In this document: positions 34,595-42,662 of the stretch, piece after piece
Numbering within the stretch: position 1 is the stretch's first letter
Layout: each line of letters begins with the position of its first letter
Source of the DNA: Hymenobacter tibetensis
GTDB taxonomy: Bacteria; Bacteroidota; Bacteroidia; Cytophagales; Hymenobacteraceae
NCBI RefSeq assembly: GCF_022827545.1
Contig: NZ_CP094669.1
Coordinates: 447,001 to 511,000 of the forward strand
Length of the DNA: 64,000 bases
Direction: 5' to 3'
Position numbers and translations under genes: made by a program
Notes under the pieces: generated by a model
The model's input: the letters and a program-made list of their open reading frames with translations, nothing else
Database searches by the model: none
Told to the model about the DNA's origin: nothing

Positions 34595-35791
34595 ATGAGT
34601 CAGAAACACCACAGCCGCACAGTTCTTCGGCCGTATTTGCTGGTGCTGCTCTTTGGTGTGTGGCCGTTGCTTTCCGCATGGGGGGCCGAGTATCGGCAGC
34701 TTCCTCCGGCGCCCCGTAGCGGCCTCTCATCCGACTGGCTTATCTACGACGCGCCGCGTAATCGTTTGGTTCTGTACCTGCCCGATTACCATGCGCCTTC
34801 GCGGGCTTATTATCAGTGGCTGACACTACGTCCCAACCAGCCACTGCTCATTAGCTTCACTGCCCGCGCCGGCCAAAGCCTGTTTCTCGACAACCGACTC
34901 GTTTTTACGGCGCCTACCACTGCGTCTTACAGTGAAGACTTATCTAAGTTGCTTCCAGCAGGCAGCGTGCCAGGACCTCATCTTTTATGCGTGTGGCACC
35001 CTCAAGTAGCACCTAATTTAAGCTCTTTCTCCAACGTTCAGTTCACAGCCTTAACCACCACGAACCCCACCAAGCCAACCACGCAAACCCTAGCCCAGCC
35101 GTTGGTCCGTAGCCATCCGGGCGAGAATGTGTTCCTGTGTTTTCTTTTACTGATTGGGCTATTGTATGGAAGTATTCGGGCAGCTTATCAGCCTGGCTTC
35201 GCTCGTATCTACCAGTTCGAAGGGCTGTGGAGCCGTTCCACAGCCGAGCAAGACTTTTTGATCAAACCCACCGTTACGTGGTTGAATATTCTGCTGGTTC
35301 TAGTCTTTTCATTGTCTTTTGCGCTTCTGCTGGTGGCCATTCATACGAATGTGCAGAACATCATCATACTACGTCGCTTGTTCGACGTGCCCGAATCTGC
35401 ATTAGTAGTTAGAGTGCTGCTCTATACTGTTCTTATTGCAGGGTTTGTATTGGGTAAGTATCTATTCTTGGAATTGATGGGCTACATCTTCGATGTTGGA
35501 GAAGTAGTGCTTGTACAGTACCGAGAATTTATCCGCACCATCCTCTTCTTGGGCCTGTTTCTACCCTTGGTTATGCTTCTCTACTTAGGGCTCAACCAAA
35601 CGCTCCCTTCTACGGTGCTTTGGGTGTCCAACGGGGTGGTTTCCTTGTTGTTGGTAGGAACAGTTATACGGGTAGCACGGACCCTGCACCGTAAGACTTC
35701 CCTCTTGAATCTGCATTTGTTTTCTTACCTTTGCGCCACTGAAGTAATTCCATTAGTCATTCTGCTTAAACTAATCGTTTTCACGTACTGA
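34595..35791 (+). CDS. DUF4271 membrane protein
   Basis: A 398-residue protein with a signal peptide, a periplasmic N-terminal domain of about 170 residues (for example PNQPLLISFTARAGQSLFLDNRLVF), and then about seven membrane helices forming the DUF4271 domain. The domain is Bacteroidota-specific and of unknown function. Its position between a WecA-like transferase and hemD, just upstream of porP and gldKLMN, raises the question of a T9SS or envelope link, but the sequence alone does not show one. Confidence 0.85.
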   Translation: MSQKHHSRTVLRPYLLVLLFGVWPLLSAWGAEYRQLPPAPRSGLSSDWLIYDAPRNRLVLYLPDYHAPSRAYYQWLTLRPNQPLLISFTARAGQSLFLDNRLVFTAPTTASYSEDLSKLLPAGSVPGPHLLCVWHPQVAPNLSSFSNVQFTALTTTNPTKPTTQTLAQPLVRSHPGENVFLCFLLLIGLLYGSIRAAYQPGFARIYQFEGLWSRSTAEQDFLIKPTVTWLNILLVLVFSLSFALLLVAIHTNVQNIIILRRLFDVPESALVVRVLLYTVLIAGFVLGKYLFLELMGYIFDVGEVVLVQYREFIRTILFLGLFLPLVMLLYLGLNQTLPSTVLWVSNGVVSLLLVGTVIRVARTLHRKTSLLNLHLFSYLCATEVIPLVILLKLIVFTY

Positions 35792-35870
35792 CCTTCCGTA
35801 TTTCACTTGTACGGAACAGACTGACGCCGACACTTTCCTATTGCATTAGACCTACCCTTTCTTTTACCCT

Positions 35871-36701
35871 ATGGCCGAGAGCAAAGACAAACCGGGGACG
35901 GGCCGTCATGCCAAGCGAATCTCCAGCATCCTTGTCACCCAGCCTAAGCCGACCACCGATGTCTCCCCCTATTTTGCCATTGCTGAGAAATATGGCATCA
36001 AAGTAGATTTTCGTGAGTTTATCGAGGTACAGCCAGTCTCTTACAAGGATTTCCGCAAAGAAAAGGTCAATATCCTTGAGCATACGGCAGTCATTTTCAC
36101 TAGCCGCAATGCAGTAGACCATTTTTTCCGGATTTGCCAAGAGGCGAAGCAGGAGATGCCAGCTGAGATGAAGTACTTCTGTATTTCAGAGCAGACCGCT
36201 AACTATCTGCAGAAATACATTGTGTTGCGTAAGCGCAAACTCTTCGTAGGCCAGCGTACGGCAGCCGATTTGTTTGATGTTATCAAGAAGCACAAAAGCG
36301 AGAAGTTTCTTTATCCGTGCTCTGATATTCGGAAGGATGACATTCCCGAGTTCATGAGAGCCAACAACTTCAAGTTCACAGAAGCTGTCATCTACAGAAC
36401 TGTCGCCAGCGACTTGTCAGACCTTACGGACGTTAAGTACGACTGTATTGCTTTCTTTAGTCCTTCAGGTATCAGCTCTCTGTTTGTCAATTTTCCAGAC
36501 TTCGAGCAAAATGGTACTCGCATAGCAGCCTTTGGTCCCACAACAGCCAAGGCAGTGCTAGATGCCGGTTTAGAGCTAGATATTGAGGCGCCCCAACCCA
36601 ATGCGCCTTCCATGACTGGCGCAATCGAGGCCTATATTCGCGACCATCACGGACCCGATATAGGGAAGGAGAAAAACAAGAACGGCAAACAAAACGTTTG
36701 A
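35871..36701 (+). CDS. hemD: uroporphyrinogen-III synthase
   Basis: A 276-residue cytoplasmic enzyme that closes and inverts ring D of hydroxymethylbilane to give uroporphyrinogen III in haem synthesis. The two-lobed fold is evident: ISSILVTQPKP opens lobe one, AVIFTSRNAVDHFF is the typical cofactor-free signature, and lobe two carries IAFFSPSGISSLF and IAAFGPTTAKAVLDAG. The Lys/Asn-rich C-terminal tail (GKEKNKNGKQNV) is unusual but not functional evidence. The gene follows the DUF4271 gene by 79 bases and ends at a strong terminator. Confidence 0.93.
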   Translation: MAESKDKPGTGRHAKRISSILVTQPKPTTDVSPYFAIAEKYGIKVDFREFIEVQPVSYKDFRKEKVNILEHTAVIFTSRNAVDHFFRICQEAKQEMPAEMKYFCISEQTANYLQKYIVLRKRKLFVGQRTAADLFDVIKKHKSEKFLYPCSDIRKDDIPEFMRANNFKFTEAVIYRTVASDLSDLTDVKYDCIAFFSPSGISSLFVNFPDFEQNGTRIAAFGPTTAKAVLDAGLELDIEAPQPNAPSMTGAIEAYIRDHHGPDIGKEKNKNGKQNV

Positions 36702-36710
36702 GTACGATAG

Positions 36711-36747
36711 ACGGGGAAGCAGTGCATCTGCTTCCCCGTTTGATTTA
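36711..36747 (+). terminator. terminator after hemD
   Basis: A perfect 12-bp stem (36711-36722 with 36728-36739), five-base loop, followed by TTGATTTAT. It separates the lipB-hemD run from porP. Confidence 0.9.
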
Positions 36748-36756
36748 TACTTAGGA

Positions 36757-36788
36757 TTTGTTGCACAGGGTTTTTTACGATACATTTG
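36757..36788 (+). promoter_or_regulatory. promoter of porP
   Basis: TTTG at 36757-36760 and TACATTTG at 36781-36788 are separated by exactly 20 bases, an excellent match to the Bacteroidota consensus. It lies just after the hemD terminator and 56 bases before the porP ATG. Confidence 0.8.
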
Positions 36789-36844
36789 AAAACCCCTCCC
36801 TCCCAACAATCCTACTTGTAATGCACCTTAAATCAGATGTTTGT

Positions 36845-37858
36845 ATGAAAGTAACTATACTTTCTGCGTTCCTGTTAACAGCAGTTACGGGTACTGCGTT
36901 AGCGCAACAGCAGCCACAGTTCACACACTATGGCTTCAATGGAATGTATCTGAACCCAGCATATGCTGGGATTAAGGGACAGGGTGAAATAACCGCAATC
37001 GGCCGTTACCAATATTTCAACTACAACGCTTCCTTTGACGAAGGGGGAGAGCCCAAAACATACATGATAACCGGTTCATTGCCGGTGCCCGTATTAGGTG
37101 GTGGTATAGGCTTTCATGTGTACCGGGACGAGGTTGCGCAGTTCAAAATGACAAATGCGCAGCTTTCTTACTCCAAACACATTCAGGTAGGTGAAGGCAA
37201 ACTGGGCATTGGGGTACAAGGAGCATACACGAATTTGTCGAAAGGGGTATACCGTTTCATTGACGAAAACGACCCTAGTGTTCCGCGTGATGGATCAGAC
37301 AACAAGTTCGATGTGGGAGCGGGGGTGTGGTACGAGTCTCCAACACTGTACGCCGGCTTAAGTGTAAACAACCTGTTGCGTGCTGAGTACAAATTCCAAA
37401 GTGCTCTAACCGATGCAAGTGGTAATGTCAGCTATCAAAGCACAGCTAGATATATTGGTGAAAATCATTCGTATTTCACGGCCGGTTACAATATCGAAGC
37501 GTCTCCTTCCGTTGTAGTTACTCCTTCAGTACTAGTGAAGATGGTACTGCCTGGGAAGTTTGGTGATGATGGAAAATTCACGTTCAAGAATAACTCGTAC
37601 GAAGCAAACGTTCGAGCCACGTTTAATGATAAGTTTTGGGGTGGGCTAGGATACCGTTACGACGAGTCGTTTACGGGTATGGCAGGGCTGGCGATTGCGA
37701 AAGACAATGCGCTACGGATAGGGTATGCTTTCGATTTTATTGCATTCAACCAAGATGCGCGTGCGCTCGGCTCGCACGAGATAATGCTCTCTTATCGTCT
37801 GCCCAAACCCAACATGGCTACTCGCCCCGCAATTCGCACTCCACGTTACAGTTTCTAA
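36845..37858 (+). CDS. porP: PorP/SprF family T9SS outer-membrane protein
   Basis: A 337-residue outer-membrane beta-barrel of the PorP/SprF family, a component of the type IX secretion/gliding apparatus. It has a signal peptide (KVTILSAFLLTAVTGTALA) and the family start QFTHYGFNGMYLNPAYAGI. Repeated beta-strand blocks follow, for example GGGIGFHVYRDE, GEGKLGIGVQGAYT and NKFDVGAGVWYESPTLYAGLSVNNLL. The ATG at 36845 gives the clean signal peptide. It sits directly upstream of gldKLMN but has its own promoter of the same geometry. Confidence 0.92.
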   Translation: MKVTILSAFLLTAVTGTALAQQQPQFTHYGFNGMYLNPAYAGIKGQGEITAIGRYQYFNYNASFDEGGEPKTYMITGSLPVPVLGGGIGFHVYRDEVAQFKMTNAQLSYSKHIQVGEGKLGIGVQGAYTNLSKGVYRFIDENDPSVPRDGSDNKFDVGAGVWYESPTLYAGLSVNNLLRAEYKFQSALTDASGNVSYQSTARYIGENHSYFTAGYNIEASPSVVVTPSVLVKMVLPGKFGDDGKFTFKNNSYEANVRATFNDKFWGGLGYRYDESFTGMAGLAIAKDNALRIGYAFDFIAFNQDARALGSHEIMLSYRLPKPNMATRPAIRTPRYSF

Positions 37859-38002
37859 ACTTCTTTGTTGCAGCGGTTCATTCCGATGCCTTGATTACGT
37901 GAGGGAAGGATTTCTAGGAACTAGGCACTAACTCCTTGTGTTTCGTCGTTTAGCTAGCGTCCTCGTTAGTTCGCAGACAAATGCAAGGCATTGACCGTTT
38001 GG

Positions 38003-38034
38003 TTTGCGCACGAACGTAAGTTTCGTTAGATTTG
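38003..38034 (+). promoter_or_regulatory. promoter of gldKLMN
   Basis: TTTG at 38003-38006 and TAGATTTG at 38027-38034 are separated by 20 bases, the same spacing as the porP promoter. It lies 61 bases before the gldK ATG. Confidence 0.8.
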
Positions 38035-38095
38035 CCAACTCGAAAAATTGTAATCTTCTGGTATCGCCGCCTCAACAGTCATTTTACTTCCTCAC

Positions 38096-39115
38096 ATGAA
38101 TAAGTTTTTCGGATTGCCTCTCGTTGCCTTGTCGGCACTGATTCTGGGGGGCTGTGGTTTTAGTAAAGGACCACAAGGCGACCTGGTTGGGGCAGAGGAC
38201 CGGCCTGAATTTAACCCCCAAGAAGTTCCTTTTGGGATGGTACCCTGCCCAGGTGGTACGTTTCATATGGGCCAAACAGACCAAGATATTTCGGCCTCCA
38301 TGGTTAACATGAACAAGCAGGTAACTATTGCCGGCTTCTACATGGATGAAACCGAAATCACCAATAACGAATACCGTCAATTCATGAATGCCATTCGGCA
38401 GGATTCGATTGATGTACTTGGCGAGGAGTACGTGATGACGGAGTTGTATCCCGATACAACGGTGTGGGTTCGTGACTTCACTTACCACATGGGTGACCCC
38501 CTGATGGAATACTATTACACGCACCCCGCGTTTGACGACTATCCGGTTGTTGGTGTGGACTGGTTTGCTGCCAAGTATTTCTGCAACTGGCGCACCAAGA
38601 ACAAGAACGTAGCGAATGAAGAAGCTGGCATTGCAGCTACACCTAACTTCCGCCTACCGTCAGAAGCAGAGTGGGAGTACGCCGCTCGCGGTGGTCGCGA
38701 CCTAGCTACCTACCCATGGGGCGGTCCTTACTTGCGCAACTCTAAAGGGTGTATGCTGGCTAACTTCAAGCCCGGTCGCGGCGACTATGCTTCGGACGGT
38801 TACGCGTACACTTCCCCTGTTGGTGCGTTCTTCCCGAATGACTTCGGTCTCTACGATATGTCAGGTAACGTAGCGGAGTGGTGCGATGATGCATATATGG
38901 AAGCCTCCGTACCAGTGGTATGGGACATGAACCCAACTAACCCTGATGACAACGAGCCTCGCAAAGTAGTGCGCGGTGGTTCTTGGAAGGATATCGCCTA
39001 CTTCTTGGAGACAGGTACTCGCAACTTTGAATACCAGGACTCTTCCCGTTCGTTCATCGGCTTCCGCACAGCCATGATCCAAATTGGTATGGGTACCAAC
39101 AGCAGCTTGAACTAA
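38096..39115 (+). CDS. gldK: T9SS outer-membrane ring lipoprotein GldK
   Basis: A 339-residue lipoprotein (lipobox ILGGC) with a formylglycine-generating-enzyme-like domain (FGE-sulfatase fold), catalytically inactive in this family. Motifs include VPCPGGTFHMGQTD, FYMDETEITNNEYRQFM, NFRLPSEAEWEYAARGG and GNVAEWCDDAY. GldK binds GldN to form the periplasmic ring at the outer membrane in type IX secretion. Gene order gldK-L-M-N confirms it is GldK rather than the related GldJ. It ends 84 bases before gldL. Confidence 0.95.
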   Translation: MNKFFGLPLVALSALILGGCGFSKGPQGDLVGAEDRPEFNPQEVPFGMVPCPGGTFHMGQTDQDISASMVNMNKQVTIAGFYMDETEITNNEYRQFMNAIRQDSIDVLGEEYVMTELYPDTTVWVRDFTYHMGDPLMEYYYTHPAFDDYPVVGVDWFAAKYFCNWRTKNKNVANEEAGIAATPNFRLPSEAEWEYAARGGRDLATYPWGGPYLRNSKGCMLANFKPGRGDYASDGYAYTSPVGAFFPNDFGLYDMSGNVAEWCDDAYMEASVPVVWDMNPTNPDDNEPRKVVRGGSWKDIAYFLETGTRNFEYQDSSRSFIGFRTAMIQIGMGTNSSLN

Positions 39116-39199
39116 TCAGGCATCCGCTCATTACCGATTTTCTATTCTGTTTTCGCGTTTTACTCAATCACCAACCTCTCTTTCCAACAATCAATTCAC

Positions 39200-40009
39200 A
39201 TGGCAGCTAAAGGCGGTAGTTTTCTCTATGATGTGCTGATGCCCAAAATTTATGGCATCGGGGCCGCAGTCGTAATCATTGGAGCTTTGTTTAAAATCCA
39301 GCACTGGAAGGGTGCTGACATTATGCTAATCGTTGGTCTGGGAACGGAGGCCGTTATCTTCTTCTTAAGCGCATTCCAACCAGCCGAAAAGGCTCCAGAC
39401 TGGTCTTTGGTATATCCAGAACTATCTGAGGGTTATGATCCTTCAACCAACAGCAACAAGTTCGTTGAAGAAAAGAGCAACAGCAAAGGCTTAACTCGCA
39501 AGCTGGATGATATGCTGAAAGATGCCAACGTAACACCAGAGGCTATTTCGTCTTTGGGCCAGGGGCTGAACCGCCTGAGCACTACCACCCAGCAGCTTTC
39601 CACTCTTGGCGAAGCCACTAACGCTACAGACGAGTATACTGCTAAAGTACGCTCTGCTGCTACCTCGCTTGAGCGCATCAATGAAGCATACGCCAACACT
39701 GCACAAGCAATGAGTGCTATGTCGGATGCTACAAAAGATGCTAAAGAGTACCATGTACAGGTGCAAACAGTGACCAAAAATCTGGGCGCCCTGAACGCAG
39801 TGTACGAGATGGAACTGCAGGATGCCAACACGCACCTCAAGTCCATGAACCAATTCTATGGAACGCTCAGCCAGGCCATGCAGAACATGACCGAAGCTGG
39901 CAAAGACACCGAGAAATTCAAAGATGAGGTATCTGCTTTGACTGGCAATCTTCACTCTTTGAACCGTGTGTACGGCAATATGCTAAATGCTATGCGCGCT
40001 ACCAGCTAA
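39200..40009 (+). CDS. gldL: T9SS motor protein GldL
   Basis: A 269-residue inner-membrane protein that with GldM forms the proton-driven motor of T9SS and gliding. Two helices span roughly 15-35 and 40-58. The second contains Glu50, equivalent in position to the proton-pathway glutamate of studied GldL. The cytoplasmic C-terminal region is helical with three tandem units each containing a pattern like DxxEYxxxVxxxxxxLxxLNxxY. Gap to gldM is 52 bases. Confidence 0.96.
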   Translation: MAAKGGSFLYDVLMPKIYGIGAAVVIIGALFKIQHWKGADIMLIVGLGTEAVIFFLSAFQPAEKAPDWSLVYPELSEGYDPSTNSNKFVEEKSNSKGLTRKLDDMLKDANVTPEAISSLGQGLNRLSTTTQQLSTLGEATNATDEYTAKVRSAATSLERINEAYANTAQAMSAMSDATKDAKEYHVQVQTVTKNLGALNAVYEMELQDANTHLKSMNQFYGTLSQAMQNMTEAGKDTEKFKDEVSALTGNLHSLNRVYGNMLNAMRATS

Positions 40010-40061
40010 TTAGGTAGTAGCGAAGAAAATTTCGGGCCCACTATATAACTAGGCAGACGCA

Positions 40062-41648
40062 ATGGCGGGAGGAAAAGAAACTCCACGGCAGAAGATGATA
40101 GGCATGATGTACCTAGTACTGACTGCACTTCTGGCCCTACAGGTAAACTCAGCAATATTGCTGAAATTCAAATTCCTTGACGATAGCCTCTTCGGAATTA
40201 ACGAGAAGGTATCGAAGGACCACGATGGAACAGTGAAGGGCATTGCTGCCCAGGTTGAAAAGAACCGGAATACCCCTAAGGATGTCGCTATCCTAAAGCA
40301 AAGCGAACAAGTACGTGAGCGTACCAAGCAGATGATCGACTATCTGCGCGGTGTTCGTGACAAGCTCGTTGCTGCCACTGAGAACGTGAAAGGCAAGAAC
40401 GAGTACAAGAACATGAGTGCGGAAGACAAGGTGGCCATTACCATGCTGGGTGGCAAGCGCGACGGGGCTGCTTATGAGATGAAGAGCAAGCTGAACGAGT
40501 ACTCTGATTATATCAAGAAGATTATTCCGAATGCTACTCCATTAGCACTTGACGCTAAGGAAGACCCAATGGTTACGGATCCAGAGCAGCGTAGCAAAAA
40601 CTTTGCTGAGCTGAACTTTGAAAACACCCCATTGGTAGCAGCTTTGGCTACTCTTTCGCAGAAAGAAACTGAAGTGTTGAAGTATGAGTCTGACGCATTG
40701 TCGAAACTGTCACAAGAGATAGGTGGTAGCATCATCGTGTTCGATAAAGTAGGAGCTTTCGCTAGCGCTGAGTCAAACACGGTGGCAGCAGGTACGAAGT
40801 ATAAAGCAGACCTTTTCTTAACTGCTTCCGCTACAGGCTTGCGCCCAACCATGACGTTGAACGGTTCACCGTTGAGCGTTGACGCTTCCACTGGTAAAGG
40901 CAAGGTAGAATTTACAGCTCGCCCCGGTGCTTTTGATGCAGCAGGTAATGCCAAGGCACAGTGGACTGGAACCATCCGCTTCAAGCAGAATGGTCGTGAT
41001 ACCACTTTCAAAGTAACTGTTCCCTACACTGTGACTAAGCCAGTAATGCAGGTGCAGTCGGCTTCGGTACAAGCTCTTTACTTCAAGTGTGGTAACAAGC
41101 TTAGCGTACAGGTACCTGCATTGGGTGCTCAGTATGATCCTAGCTTCTCGGCTTCCGGTGCTTCTACCATCAAAGGCGCTTCGAAAGGTGAGGTTACCCT
41201 GATACCAAACTCCCGTGAGGTAACATTAAGCGTAAGCAGTGGTGGTAACCCTATCGGCTCGCAGACCTTCCAGGTACGTCCTATCCCAAAGCCTGAAATT
41301 CAGTGCGTAGTAGGTGGTCGTCCTGCAAACGAGAAACAAGGTACGCCTATCACTGCTGTACGTAACATGCAGCTGCGCGCAGTGCCAGATGCAGGTTTCG
41401 CTACGTTCTTGCCAGAAGATGCTCGCTATCGTGTATCCAGCTATGAAGTAACGCTGGTTCGTGGTAAGCGTCCAGCCATGCCAGCTCGCACTATCAATGG
41501 CCCAACTGCTGACCTAAGCGACATCGTTAACTCGGCTCGTGAAGGTGACCGTCTCTTCATCGAGGTGAAGCAGGTGCAGCGTATGAACTTCCAGGATCAA
41601 ACCGAGCAAGTAAACGTAACAAAGCAGTTCAATATTCCGCTGCTGTAA
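40062..41648 (+). CDS. gldM: T9SS motor-shaft protein GldM
   Basis: A 528-residue protein with one N-terminal membrane helix (KMIGMMYLVLTALLALQVN) and a long periplasmic part built of helical and immunoglobulin-like domains, the shaft that carries motor force to GldK/GldN. Arg9, which precedes the helix and pairs functionally with the GldL glutamate in studied systems, is present. Length matches the family. It lies between gldL and gldN in the conserved order. Confidence 0.96.
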   Translation: MAGGKETPRQKMIGMMYLVLTALLALQVNSAILLKFKFLDDSLFGINEKVSKDHDGTVKGIAAQVEKNRNTPKDVAILKQSEQVRERTKQMIDYLRGVRDKLVAATENVKGKNEYKNMSAEDKVAITMLGGKRDGAAYEMKSKLNEYSDYIKKIIPNATPLALDAKEDPMVTDPEQRSKNFAELNFENTPLVAALATLSQKETEVLKYESDALSKLSQEIGGSIIVFDKVGAFASAESNTVAAGTKYKADLFLTASATGLRPTMTLNGSPLSVDASTGKGKVEFTARPGAFDAAGNAKAQWTGTIRFKQNGRDTTFKVTVPYTVTKPVMQVQSASVQALYFKCGNKLSVQVPALGAQYDPSFSASGASTIKGASKGEVTLIPNSREVTLSVSSGGNPIGSQTFQVRPIPKPEIQCVVGGRPANEKQGTPITAVRNMQLRAVPDAGFATFLPEDARYRVSSYEVTLVRGKRPAMPARTINGPTADLSDIVNSAREGDRLFIEVKQVQRMNFQDQTEQVNVTKQFNIPLL

Positions 41649-41695
41649 ACGTTACTCTTCTGAACTAACTGTAGCTCTTTTTTGATTACTTCGGT

Positions 41696-42574
41696 ATGAA
41701 CAAATTCCTTTCTTTAGCCGCTCTGACGGCCGGTCTGACGCTGTCGGTGGCAGCTTCAGCTCAGGAACAAGCCACCACAGCGAGCAGCAACGGCTCGTAC
41801 CGCCCGATCCCAAACTCGGATATCATGTTCCGCAAAACTATCACGCGGGCTATTGACCTACGTGAGAAGCAGAACAAGCCGATGTTCTCGGAGGGTAAGG
41901 AAATCAGCCGGATCATTACTGATGCGGTGAAGCGTGGCGAATTGCAGGCTTACCGGAATGATTCCTTGACATCAACCTTCACTCCTGCTGAAGTATCAGC
42001 CAACATGTCGTATGCTGAGGCTAGCGCAGGTTTGAGTGACGAGGAAAAAGCAGCTGGTTTTTCAGAAGAAGCCGTAGACGATTGGGGTGCTCCAGTATCC
42101 AAGAAAAAAGGTGGTAAAGCAGTTGCTAAAGCTCCAGCGGCTCCACCTAGTTACGAGTACCGTCCGAAGGACTTGTATCAGATGGAATTGAAAGAAGATA
42201 TGATCTTCGACAAGAAACGGTCGCGGATGTATCATGATATCAAAACTATCAAGCTGCTAGTACCATCTACTCTGAGTTCCAATACATCAGGAATTGAGAA
42301 AGAGATAGCCACTTTCAAGTACAGCGACTTGGTGAAGGTGTTCCGCAATAATCCAGATAAGGCTATCTGGTTTAACTCGCAGAACGACGCGCAACACAAG
42401 AACCTAGCTGATGCTTTCGAACTATGGTTATTCAACTCCTACATCGTGAAGGTGTCCAACCCGAATGATGCCCGTCTGGATGAGATTTATGGCGGTCAGC
42501 AGCAAGGCATTCTGGCTTCGCAGCAAGCTGCTTCCGATCTGATTGAGTACGAGTATAACCTCTGGAGCTTCTAG
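41696..42574 (+). CDS. gldN: T9SS ring protein GldN
   Basis: A 292-residue periplasmic protein with signal peptide (SLAALTAGLTLSVAASAQ) that forms the ring with GldK. Recognisable segments are RPIPNSDIMFRKTITRAIDLREKQNKP, written here only as its ends, and YEYRPKDLYQMELKEDMIFDKKR in the middle. Near residues 130-150 there is a Lys/Ala/Pro-rich linker (KKKGGKAVAKAPAAPP) that is longer than in many relatives. It is the last gene of the gldKLMN unit, followed by a strong terminator. Confidence 0.95.
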   Translation: MNKFLSLAALTAGLTLSVAASAQEQATTASSNGSYRPIPNSDIMFRKTITRAIDLREKQNKPMFSEGKEISRIITDAVKRGELQAYRNDSLTSTFTPAEVSANMSYAEASAGLSDEEKAAGFSEEAVDDWGAPVSKKKGGKAVAKAPAAPPSYEYRPKDLYQMELKEDMIFDKKRSRMYHDIKTIKLLVPSTLSSNTSGIEKEIATFKYSDLVKVFRNNPDKAIWFNSQNDAQHKNLADAFELWLFNSYIVKVSNPNDARLDEIYGGQQQGILASQQAASDLIEYEYNLWSF

Positions 42575-42596
42575 ATCGATAAATTCTTCTTTACTG

Positions 42597-42633
42597 AAAA
42601 GTCCCACTCGAATATTTGAGTGGGACTTTTTTT
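42597..42633. terminator. bidirectional terminator after gldN and uvrC
   Basis: A 13-bp stem (42597-42609 with 42618-42630) followed by Ts on the plus strand and preceded by As, so it can stop transcription from both gldN and the convergent uvrC. Confidence 0.88.
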
Positions 42634-42662
42634 GGCTATAGCAGCCGTAGGTTGGTTAGCAC

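Noticed and set aside
36845-42574. T9SS block as horizontally acquired because of lower GC at third positions
   Set aside because: These are core genes of the phylum in conserved order with no mobile element or integration site nearby.
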